Assembly: GCA_037013495.1 (NCBI GenBank)
Contig: CM072803.1
Location: forward strand, 54,945,627-55,009,626
Reading direction: 5' to 3'
Source of the DNA: Hippophae tibetana
Taxonomy: Eukaryota > Streptophyta > Magnoliopsida > Rosales > Elaeagnaceae
Length of the DNA: 64,000 nt
This document shows, in pieces, positions 37,751 through 49,789 of this stretch (within the stretch, counting starts at the first letter, position 1; each line of letters starts with the position of its first letter). A model generated the notes under the pieces. The model did not search any database. It was given only the letters and a program-made list of their open reading frames with translations, and was not told the DNA's origin. The position numbers and the translations under genes were made by a program.

Positions 37751-40487
37751 AGGGGATAATAAAACATAATCATTTTCTCATATATATATTATAAAAGAAA
37801 GTTGGCCAAATAAATACTACGCGTTTTATTTCCTAATAATTATGATATATTTAAGTGAAATTATTACGTCTTATGATGCAAAACTATTTAAATTTGAAAT
37901 TTTGTTCATTATTCTAAATAAGAGATCAATAATTCTCATTTTCGACTCATTTTTGACATCAATATTCTTAACTTATTTATAAGTTATTGTGGTTGTTTTG
38001 GAAGAGATCGTAATAAATTTGCTTTTGGTTGTCCCTTTCTCTCTAGAAATCTAGGTTTCAAACCCATTCTATGAGTAAGAGTTAGTGAAATATGATGCTA
38101 CATATTATGCTCATCCACAATAGAAATTTTTCTAGCTAGGTAACAAAATGTTTACAAATGATGTCTGAAACAACCTCTATCCATCAACTTTTTTCATTTG
38201 GAAGGGAGGTAATATAATTTGCATGAATTTGCCTTTGCTTGGAATTAAGACTTACAAAGGAAAGAAAATAATCATATATCATCCGGAAAAATCATTAAGG
38301 GGATAATAAAACATAATCATTTTCTCATATATATATTATAAAAGAAAGTTGGCCAAATAAATACTACGCGTTTTATTTCCTAATAATTATGATATATTTA
38401 TGTGAAATTATTACGTCTTATGATGCAAAACTATTTAAATTTGAAATTTTGTTCATTATTCTAAATAAGAGATCAATAATTCTCATTTTCGACTCATTTT
38501 TGACATCAATATTCTTAACTTATTTATAAGTTATTGTGGTTGTTTTGGAAGAGATCGTTATAAATTTGCTTTTGGTTGTCCCTTTCTCCCTAGAAATCTA
38601 GGTTTCAAACCCATTCTATGAGTAAGAGTTAGTGAAATATGATGCTACATATTACGCTCATCCACAATAGAAATTTTTCTAGCTAGGTAACAAAAAGTTT
38701 ACAAAGGATGTCTGAAACAACCTCAATCCATCAACTTTTTTTCATTTGGAAGGGAGGTAATATAATTTGGATGAATTTTCCTGGGCTAGGAATTAAGAAT
38801 TACAAAGGAAAGAAAATAATCATAGATCATCGGGAAAAATCAATAAGGGGAAAATAATATATAATCATTTTCTCATATCTATTTTATAAAAGAAAGTTGG
38901 CGAAATAAATACTACGAGTTTTATTTCGTAATAATTATGATATATTAAAGTGAAATTATTACGTCTTATAATGCAAAACTATTTAAATTTGAAATTTTGT
39001 TCATTATTCTAAATAAGAGATCAATAATTCTCATTTTCGACTCATTTTTCACATGAATATACTTAACTTATTTATAAGTTATTGTGGTTGTTTTGGATGG
39101 GATCGTAATGAATTTGCCTTTCGTTGTGTCTTTCTCCCTAGAAATCTAGGTTTCAAACCCATTCTAAGAGTAAGAGTTAGTGAAATATGATGCTACATAT
39201 TACGCTCATCCACAATAGAAATGTTTCTAGCTAGGTAACAAAATGTTTACAAATGATGTCTGAAACAACCTCTATCCATCAACTTTTTTCATTTGGAAGG
39301 GAGGTAATATAATTTGCATGAATTTGCCTTTGCTTGGAATTAAGACTTACAAAGGAAAGAAAATAATCATATATCATCCGGAAAAATCATTAAGGGGATA
39401 ATAAAACATAATCATTTTCTCATATATATATTATAAAAGAAAGTTGGCCAAATAAATACTACGCGTTTTATTTCCTAATAATTATGATATATTTATGTGA
39501 AATTATTACGTCTTATGATGCAAAACAATTTAAATTTGAAATTTTGTTCATTATTCTAAATAAGAGATCAATAATTCTCATTTTCGACTCATTTTTGACA
39601 TCAATATTCTTAACTTATTTATAAGTTATTGTGGTTGTTTTGGAAGAGATCGTTATAAATTTGCTTTTGGTTGTCCCTTTCTCCTTAGAAATCTAGGTTT
39701 CAAACCCATTCTATGAGTAAGAGTTAGTGAAATATGATGCTACATATTACCCTCATCCACAGTAGAAATTTTTCTAGCTAGGTAACAAAAAGTTTACAAA
39801 GGATGTCTAAAACAACCTCAATCCATCAACTTTTTTTCATTTGGAAGGGAGGTAATATAATTTGGATGAATTTTCCTGGGCTAGGAATTAAGAATTACAA
39901 AGGAAAGAAAATAATCATAGATCATCGGGAAAAATCAATAAGGGGAAAATAATATATAATCATTTTCTCATATCTATTTTATAAAAGAAAGTTGGCGAAA
40001 TAAATACTACGAGTTTTATTTCGTAATAATTATGATATATTAAAGTGAAATTATTACGTCTTATAATGCAAAACTATTTAAATTTGAAATTTTGTTCATT
40101 ATTCTAAATAAGAGATCAATAATTCTCATTTTCGACTCATTTTTCACATGAATATACTTAACTTATTTATAAGTTATTGTGGTTGTTTTGGATGGGATCG
40201 TAATGAATTTGCCTTTCGTTGTGTCTTTCTCCCTAGAAATCTAGGTTTCAAACCCATTCTAAGAGTAAGAGTTAGTGAAATATGATGCTACATATTACGC
40301 TCATCCACAATAGAAATGTTTCTAGCTAGGTAACAAAATGTTTACAAATGATGTCTGAAACAACCTCTATCCATCAACTTTTTTCATTTGGAAGGGATGT
40401 AATATAATTCGCATGAATTTGCCTTTGCTTGGAATTAAGACTTACAAAGGAAAGAAAATAATCATATATCATCCGGAAAAATCAATA
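37751..40487. repeat. M-N-O-N-O run (starts 37751, 38298, 38846, 39393, 39941)
   Basis: After L the order becomes M, N, O, N, O, an N-O dimer of about 1095 bp in tandem. The first O has an M/L-like tail (GGGAGG, CATTAAGG) leading into the second N. The second N has CAAAACAATTT and ATTACCCTC. All O copies here carry TTTTTCACATG, unlike the O copies after 56 kb, which have TTTTTGACATG, so two O subfamilies exist. Confidence 0.85.
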
Positions 40488-41581
40488 AGGGCAAAATAAA
40501 ACATAATCATTTTCTCATGTCTATATTATAAAAGAAAGTTGGCAAAATAAATACTACGCGTTTTATTTTGTAATAATTATGATATATTTATGTGAAATTA
40601 TTACGTCTTATGATGCAAAACTATTTAAATTTGAAATTTTGTTCATTATTCTAAATAAGAGATCAATAATTCTCATTTTCGACTCATTTTTTACATCAAT
40701 ATTCTTAACTTATTTATAAGTTATTGTGGTTGTTTTGGAAGAGATAGTAATAAATTTGCTTTTGGTTGTCCCTTTCTCCTTAGAAATCTTGGTTTCAAAC
40801 ACATTCTAAGAGTAAGAGTTAGTGAAATATGATGCTACATATTACGCTCATCCACAATAGCAATTTTTCTAGCTAGGTAACAAAATGTTTACAAATGATG
40901 TCTGAAACAACCTCTATCCATCAACTTTTTTCATTTGGAAGGGATGTAATATAATTTGCATGAATTTGCCTTTGCTTGGAATTAAGACTTACAAAGGAAA
41001 GAAAATAATCATATATCATCCCGAAAAATCAATAAGGGGAAAATAAAACATAATCATTTTCTCATGTCTATATTATAAAAGAAAGTTGGCAAAATAAATA
41101 CTAAGCGTTTTATTTCCTAATAATTAGGATATATTTAAATGAAATTATTACGTCTTATGATGCAAAACTATTTAAATTTGAAATTTTGTTCATTATTCTA
41201 AATAAGAGATCAATAATTCTCATTTTCGACTTATTTTTGACATAAATATTCTTAACTTATTTATAAGTTATTGTGGTTGTTTTGGAAGAGATAGTAATAA
41301 ATTTGCTTTTGGTTGTCCCTTTCTCCTTAGAAATCTAGGTTTCAAACCCATTCTATAAATAAGAGTTAGTGAAATATGATGCTACATATTACGCTCATCC
41401 ACAATAGCAATTTTTCTAGCTATGTAACAAGAAGTTTACAAATGATGTCTAAAACAACCACTATCCATCAACTTTTTCCGTTTGGAAGGGAGGTAATATA
41501 ATTTGCATGAATTTGCCTGTGCGGGGAATTAGGACTTACAAAGGAAAGAAAATAATCATAGATCATGAGGAAAAATCAATA
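40488..41581. repeat. I/A chimera plus B (starts 40488, 41035)
   Basis: The first monomer has an I head (GGGC, G32, A57), then an N/O-like patch (TTTTGTAATAATTATG, TTATGTG), then I again (T205, GATAG, ATCTTGG), and an A-type CCCG tail. That makes at least three switches in one monomer. B follows, with ATAAATAAGAG as a private change. This closes the O-rich domain. Confidence 0.8.
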
Positions 41582-43223
41582 AGGAGAAAATAAAACATAA
41601 TCATTTTCTCATATCTATATTATAAAAGAAAGTTGGCGAAATAAATACTACGCGTTTTATTTCCTAATAATTATGATATATTTAAGTGAAATTATTACGT
41701 CTTATGATGCAAAACTATTTAAATTTGAAATTTTGTTCATTATTCTAAATAAGAGATCAATAATTCTCATTTTAAACTCATTTTTGACATCAATATTCTT
41801 AACTTATTTATAAGTTATTCTGGTTGTTTTGGATGAGATCGTAATGAATTTGCCTTTGGTTGTCCCTTTCTCCCTAGAAATCTAGGTTTCAAACCCATTT
41901 TAAGAGTAAGAGTTAGTGAAATATGATGCTACATATTACGCTCATCCACAATAGAAATATTTCTAGCTAGGTAACAAAATGTTTACAAATGATGTCTGAA
42001 ACAACCTCTATCCATCAACTTTTTTCATTTGGAAGGGAGGTAATATAATTTGCATGAATTTGCCTTTGCTTGGAATTAAGACTTACAAAGGAAAGAAAAT
42101 AATCATATATCATCCGGAAAAATCAATAAGGGGAAAATAAAACATAATCATTTTCTCATATCTATATTATAAAAGAAAGTTGGCGAAATAAATAATACGC
42201 GTTTTATTTCCTAATAATTATGAAATATTTAAGTGAAAATATTACGTCGTATGATGCAAAACTATTTAAATTTGAAATTGTTTTCATTATTTTAAATAAG
42301 AGATCAATAATTCTCATTTTCGACTCATTTTTGACATCAATATTCTTAACTTACTTATAAGTTATTGTGGTTGTTTTGGAGGAGATCATAATGAATTTGC
42401 CTTTGGTTGTCCCTTTCTCCCTAGAAATCTAGGTTTCAAAGCCATTTTAGGAGGAAGAGTTAGTGAAATATGATGCTACATATTACGCTCATCCACAATA
42501 GCAATTTTTCTAGCTATTTAACAAGAAGTTTACAAATGATGTCTAAAAGAATTTCTATCCATCAACTTTTTCCGTTTGGAAGGGAGGTAATATAATTTGC
42601 ATGAATTTGCCTGTGCGGGGAATTAGGACTTACAAAGGAAAGAAAATAATCATAGATCATGAGGAAAAATCAATAAGGGGAAAATAAAACATAATCATTT
42701 TCTCATATCTATATTATAAAAGAAAGTTGGCGAAATAAATACTACGCGTTTTATTTCCTAATAATTATGAAATATTTAAGTGAAAATATTACGTCTTATG
42801 ATGCAAAACTATTTAAATTTGAAATTGTTTTCATTATTCTAAATAAGAGATCAATAATTCTCATTTTCGACTCATTTTTGACATCAATATTCTTAACTTA
42901 CTTATAAGTTATTGTGGTTGTTTTGGAGGAGATCGTAATGAATTTGCATTTGGTTGTCCCTTTCTCCCTAGAAATCTAGGTTTCAAAGCCATTTTAAGAG
43001 GAAGAGTTAGTGAAATATGATGCTACATATTACGCTCATCCACAATAGCAATTTTTGCTAGCTATTTAACAAGAAGTTTACAAATGATGTCTAAAACAAC
43101 CACTATCCATCAACTTTTTCCGTTTGGAAGGGAGGTAATATAATTTGCATGAATTTGCCTGTGCGGGGAATTAGGACTTACAAAGGAAAGAAAATAATCA
43201 TAGATCATGAGGAAAAATCAATA
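41582..43223. repeat. A'-F-K/B trimer (starts 41582, 42129, 42676)
   Basis: A' starts AAGGAGAAAA, as is usual after a B tail. F carries ATTTTAAATAAG, AAATAATACGCG, GATCATAATG and AAAGAATTTC. The third monomer is K up to the inserted G and GCTATTTAAC (43066), then B from 43097 (AAAACAACCAC). The next monomer again starts AAGGAGAAAA, as expected after a B tail. Confidence 0.88.
42676..43223. repeat. Chimeric monomer K/B
   Basis: The K features are GAATTTGCATTTGG, AAAGCCATTTTAAG and TTTTTGCTAGCTATTT. From 43097 the B variant AAAACAACCACTATCC replaces AAAAGAACCTC. The breakpoint lies between 43067 and 43096, a 30-base interval, with no length change beyond the extra G typical of K. Confidence 0.88.
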
Positions 43224-44865
43224 AGGAGAAAATAAAACATAATCATTTTCTCATATCTATATTATAAAAGAAAGTTGGCGAAATAAATACTACGCGTTTT
43301 ATTTCCTAATAATTATGATATATTTAAGTGAAATTATTACGTCTTATGATGCAAAACTATTTAAATTTGAAATTTTGTTCATTATTCTAAATAAGAGATC
43401 AATAATTCTCATTTTAAACTCATTTTTGACATCAATATTCTTAACTTATTTATAAGTTATTCTGGTTGTTTTGGATGAGATCGTAATGAATTTGCCTTTG
43501 GTTGTCTCTTTCTCCCTAGAAATCTAGGTTTCAAACCCATTTTAAGAGTAAGAGTTAGTGAAATATGATGCTACATATTACGCTCATCCACAATAGAAAT
43601 ATTTCTAGCTAGGTAACAAAATGTTTACAAATGATGTCTGAAACAACCTCTATCCATCAACTTTTTTCATTTGGAAGGGAGGTAATATAATTTGCATGAA
43701 TTTGCCTTTGCTTGGAATTAAGACTTACAAAGGAAAGAAAATAATCATATATCATCCGGAAAAATCAATAAGGGGAAAATAAAACATAATCATTTTCTCA
43801 TATCTATATTATAAAAGAAAGTTGGCGAAATAAATAATACGCGTTTTATTTCCTAATAATTATGAAATATTTAAGTGAAAATATTACGTCGTATGATGCA
43901 AAACTATTTAAATTTGAAATTGTTTTCATTATTTTAAATAAGAGATCAATAATTCTCATTTTCGACTCATTTTTGACATCAATATTCTTAACTTACTTAT
44001 AAGTTATTGTGGTTGTTTTGGAGGAGATCATAATGAATTTGCCTTTGGTTGTCCCTTTCTCCCTAGAAATCTAGGTTTCAAAGCCATTTTAGGAGGAAGA
44101 GTTAGTGAAATATGATGCTACATATTACGCTCATCCACAATAGCAATTTTTCTAGCTATTTAACAAGAAGTTTACAAATGATGTCTAAAAGAATTTCTAT
44201 CCATCAACTTTTTCCGTTTGGAAGGGAGGTAATATAATTTGCATGAATTTGCCTGTGCGGGGAATTAGGACTTACAAAGGAAAGAAAATAATCATAGATC
44301 ATGAGGAAAAATCAATAAGGGGAAAATAAAACATAATCATTTTCTCATATCTATATTATAAAAGAAAGTTGGCGAAATAAATACTACGCGTTTTATTTCC
44401 TAATAATTATGAAATATTTAAGTGAAAATATTACGTCTTATGATGCAAAACTATTTAAATTTGAAATTGTTTTCATTATTCTAAATAAGAGATCAATAAT
44501 TCTCATTTTCGACTCATTTTTGACATCAATATTCTTAACTTACTTATAAGTTATTGTGGTTGTTTTGGAGGAGATCGTAATGAATTTGCATTTGGTTGTC
44601 CCTTTCTCCCTAGAAATCTAGGTTTCAAAGCCATTTTAAGAGGAAGAGTTAGTGAAATATGATGCTACATATTACGCTCATCCACAATAGCAATTTTTGC
44701 TAGCTATTTAACAAGAAGTTTACAAATGATGTCTAAAATAACCTCTATCCATCAACTTTTTCCGTTTGGAAGGGAGGTAATATAATTTGCATGAATTTGC
44801 CTGTGCGGGGAATTAGGACTTACAAAGGAAAGAAAATAATCATAGATCATGAGGAAAAATCAATA
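43224..44865. repeat. A'-F-K trimer, copy 3 (starts 43224, 43771, 44318)
   Basis: This is a near-identical tandem copy of 41582-43223 with period 1642. Differences I noticed are GGTTGTCTCTTTC in A' and the intact K tail, with AAAATAACCTC at the site where copy 2 is B type. F again has AAATAATACGCG and GATCATAATG. Confidence 0.9.
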
Positions 44866-47601
44866 AGGGGAAAATAAAACATAATCATTTTCTCATATCT
44901 ATATTATAAAAGAAAGTTGGCGAAATAAATACTACGCGTTTTATTTCCTAATAATTATGATATATTTAAGTGAAATTATTACGTCTTATGATGCAAAACT
45001 ATTTAAATTTGAAATTTTGTTCATTATTCTAAATAAGAGATCAATAATTCTCATTTTAAACTCATTTTTGACATCAATATTCTAAACTTATTTATAAGTT
45101 ATTCTGGTTGTTTTGGAGGAGATCGTAATGAATTTGCCTTTGGTTGTCCCTTTCTCCCTAGAAATCTAGGTTTCAAACCCATTCTAAGAGTAAGAGTTAG
45201 TGAAATATGATGCTACATATTACGCTCATCCACAATAGAAATGTTTCTAGCTAGGTAACAAAATGTTTACAAATGATGTCTGAAACAACCTCTATCCATC
45301 AACTTTTTTCATTTGGAAGGGATGTAATATAATTTGCATGAATTTGCCTTTGCTTGGAATTAAGACTTACAAAGGAAAGAAAATAATCATATATCATCCG
45401 GAAAAATCAATAAGGGCAAAATAAAACATAATCATTTTCTCATGTCTATATTATAAAAGAAAGTTGGCAAAATAAATACTACGCGTTTTATTTCCTAATA
45501 ATTAGGATATATTTAAATGAAATTATTACGTCTTATGATGCAAAACTATTTAAATTTGAAATTTTGTTCATTATTCTAAATAAGAGATCAATAATTCTCA
45601 TTTTCGACTCATTTTTTACATCAATATTCTTAACTTATTTATAAGTTATTGTGGTTGTTTTGGAAGAGATAGTAATAAATTTGCTTTTGGTTGTCCCTTT
45701 CTCCTTAGAAATCTAGGTTTCAAACCTATTCTAAGAGTAAGAGTTAGTGAAATATGATGCTACATATTACGCTCATCCACAATAGCAATTTTTCTAGCTA
45801 GGTAACAAAATGTTTACAAATAATGTCTGAAACAACCTCTATCCATCAACGTTTTTCATTTGGAAGGGATGTAATATAATTTGCATGAATTTGCCTTTGC
45901 TTGGAATTAAGACTTACAAAGGAAAGAAAATAATCATATATCATCCGGAAAAATCAATAAGGGGAAAATAAAACATAATCATTTTCTCATGTCTATATTA
46001 TAAAAGAAAGTTGGCGAAATAAATACTACGCATTTTATTTCCTAATAATTATGATATATTTAAGTGAAATTATTATGTCTTATCATGCAAAACTATTTAA
46101 ATTTGAAATTTTGTTCATTATTCTAAATAAGAGATCAATGATTCTCATTTTAAACTCATTTTTGACATCAATATTCTTAACTTATTTATAAGTTATTCTG
46201 GTTGTTTTGGATGAGATCGTAATGAATTTGCCTTTGGTTGTCCCTTTCTCCCTAGAAATCTAGGTTTCAAACCCATTTTAAGAGTAAGAGTTAGTGAAAT
46301 ATGATGCTACATATTACGCTCATCCACAATAGAAATTTTTCTAGCTAGGTAACAAAATGTTTACAAATGATGTCTGAAACAACCTCTATCCATCAACTTT
46401 TTTCATTTGGAAGGGAGGTAATATAATTTGCATGAATTTGCCTTTGCTTGGAATTAAGACTTACAAAGGAAAGAAAATAATCATATATCATCCGGAAAAA
46501 TCAATAAGGGGAAAATAAAACATAATCATTTTCTCATATCTATATTATAAAAGAAAGTTGGCGAAATAAATACTACGCGTTTTATTTCCTAATAATTATG
46601 AAATATTTAAGTGAAAATATTACGTCGTATGATGCAAAACTATTTAAATTTGAAATTGTTTTCATTATTCTAAATAAGAGATCAATAATTCTCATTTTCG
46701 ACTCATTTTTGACATCAATATTCTTAACTTACTTATAAGTTATTGTGGTTGTTTTGGAGGAGATCGTAATCAATTTGCCTTTGGTTGTCCCTTTCTCCCT
46801 AGAAATCTAGTTTTCAAAGCCATTTTAGGAGGAAGAGTTAGTGAAATATGATGCTACATATTACGCTCATCCACAATAGCAATTTTTCTAGCTATTTAAC
46901 AAGAAGTTTACAAATGATGTCTAAAAGAATTTCTATCCATCAACTTTTTCCGTTTGGAAGGGAGGTAATATAATTTGCATGAATTTGCCTGTGCGGGGAA
47001 TTAGGACTTACAAAGGAAAGAAAATAATCATAGATCATGAGGAAAAATCAATAAGGGGAAAATAAAACATAATCATTTTCTCATATCTATATTATAAAAG
47101 AAAGTTGGCGAAATAAATACTACGCGTTTTATTTCCTAATAATTATGAAATATTTAAGTGAAAATATTACGTCTTATGATGCAAAACTATTTAAATTTGA
47201 AATTGTTTTCATTATTCTAAATAAGAGATCAATAATTCTCATTTTCGACTCATTTTTGACATCAATATTCTTAACTTACTTATAAGTTATTGTGGTTGTT
47301 TTGGAGGAGATCGTAATGAATTTGCATTTGGTTGTCCCTTTCTCCCTAGAAATCTAGGTTTCAAAGCCATTTTAAGAGGAAGAGTTAGTGAAATATGATG
47401 CTACATATTACGCTCATCCACAATAGCAATTTTTGCTAGCTATTTAACAAGAAGTTTACAAATGATGTCTAAAAGAACCTCTATCCATCAACTTTTTCCG
47501 TTTGGAAGGGAGGTAATATAATTTGCATGAATTTGCCTGTGCGGGGAATTAGGACTTACAAAGGAAAGAAAATAATCATAGATCATGAGGAAAAATCAAT
47601 A
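44866..47601. repeat. E-I-C-F-K (starts 44866, 45413, 45960, 46507, 47054)
   Basis: E has TTCTAAAC and G253. I has GGGC, T205, AAATAATGTC and CAACGTTTTTC. C has an H/I-like G32 head followed by ACGCAT, ATGTC and TATCATGC, like 22430. F has GTAATCAATTTG and CTAGTTTTCAAAG as private changes. K has the extra G (548 bp). The order resembles 21335-24618 with a different middle. Confidence 0.84.
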
Positions 47602-49789
47602 AGGGGAAAATAAAACATAATCATTTTCTCATATCTATATTATAAAAGAAAGTTGGCGAAATAAATACTACGCGTTTTATTTCCTAATAATTATGATATA
47701 TTTAAGTGAAATTATTACGTCTTATTATGCAAAACTATTTAAATTTGAAATTTTGTTCATTATTCTAAATAAGAGATCAATAATTCTCATTTTAAACTCA
47801 TTTTTGACATCAATATTCTTAACTTATTTATAAGTTATTCTGGTTGTTTTGGATGAGATCGTAATGAATTTGCCTTTGGTTGTCCCTTTCTCCCTAGAAA
47901 TCTAGGTTTCAAACCCATTCTAAGAGTAAGAGTTAGTGAAATATGATGCTACATATTACGCTCATCCACAATAGAAATATTTCTAGCTAGGTAACAAAAT
48001 GTTTACAAATGATGTCTGAAACAACCTCTATCCATCAACTTTTTTCATTTGGAAGGGATGTAATATAATTTGCATGAATTTGCCTTTGCTTGGAATTAAG
48101 ACTTACAAAGGAAAGAAAATAATCATATATCATCCCGAAAAATCAATAAGGGGAAAATAAAACATAATCATTTTCTCATGTCTATATTATAAAAGAAAGT
48201 TGGCAAAATAAATACTAAGCGTTTTATTTCCTAATAATTAGGATATATTTAAATGAAATTATTACGTCTTATGATGCAAAACTATTTAAATTTGAAATTT
48301 TGTTCATTATTCTAAATAAGAGATCAATAATTCTCATTTTCGACTTATTTTTGACATAAATATTCTTAACTTATTTATAAGTTATTGTGGTTGTTTTGGA
48401 AGAGATAGTAATAAATTTGCTTTTGGTTGTCCCTTTCTCCTTAGAAATCTAGGTTTCAAACCCATTCTATAAGTAAGAGTTAGTGAAATATGATGCTGCA
48501 TATTACGCTCATCCACAATAGCAATTTTTCTAGCTATGTAACAAGAAGTTTACAAATGATGTCTAAAACAACCACTATCCATCAACTTTTTCCGTTTGGA
48601 AGGGAGGTAATATAATTTGCATGAATTTGCCTGTGCGGGGAATTAGGACTTACAAAGGAAAGAAAATAATCATAGATCATGAGGAAAAATCAATAAGGAG
48701 AAAATAAAACATAATCATTTTCTCATATCTATATTATAAAAGAAAGTTGGCGAAATAAATACTACGCATTTTATTTCCTAATAATTATGATATATTTAAG
48801 TGAAATTATTATGTCTTATGATGCAAAACTATTTAAATTTGAAATTTTGTTCATTATTCTAAATAAGAGATCAATAATTCTCATTTTAAACTCATTTTTG
48901 ACATCAATATTCTTAACTTATTTATAAGTTATTCTGGTTGTTTTGGATGAGATCGTAATGAATTTGCCTTTGGTTGTCCCTTTCTCCCTAGAAATCTAGG
49001 TTTCAAACCCATTCTAAGAGTAAGAGTTAGTGAAATATGATGCTACATATTACGCTCATCCACAAAAGAAATTTTTCTAGCTAGGTAACAAAATGTTTAC
49101 AAATGATGTCTGAAACAACCTCTATCCATCAACTTTTTTCATTTGGAAGGGAGGTAATATAATTTGCATGAATTTGCCTTTGCTTGGAATTAAGACTTAC
49201 AAAGGAAAGAAAATAATCATATATCATCCGGAAAAATCAATAAGGGGAAAATAAAACATAATCATTTTCTCATATCTATATTATAAAAGAAAGTTGGCGA
49301 AATAAATACTACGCGTTTTATTTCCTAATAATTATGAAATATTTAAGTGAAAATATTACGTCTTATGATGCAAAACTATTTAAATTTGAAATTGTTTTCA
49401 TTATTCTAAATAAGAGATCAATAATTCTCATTTTCGACTCATTTTTGACATCAATATTCTTAACTTACTTATAAGTTATTGTGGTTGTTTTGGAGGAGAT
49501 CGTAATGAATTTGCCTTTGGTTGTCCCTTTCTCCCTAGAAATCTAGGTTTCAAAGCCATTTTAAGAGGAAGAGTTAGTGAAATATGATGCTACATATTAC
49601 GCTCATCCACAATAGCAATATTTCTAGCTATTTAACAAGAAGTTTACAAATGATGTCTAAAAGAACCTCTATCCATCAACTTTTTCCGTTTGGAAGGGAG
49701 GTAATATAATTTGCATGAATTTGCCTGTGCGGGGAATTAGGACTTACAAAGGAAAGAAAATAATCATAGATCATGAGGAAAAATCAATA
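47602..49789. repeat. A-B-C-D (starts 47602, 48149, 48696, 49243)
   Basis: This is the core higher-order motif again. A has CTTATTATGC as a private change. B has GATGCTGCATATT and C has CCACAAAAGAAAT, shared with 24618-25711; the C at 62923 also has CCACAAAAG. The block continues into E at 49790. Confidence 0.88.
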
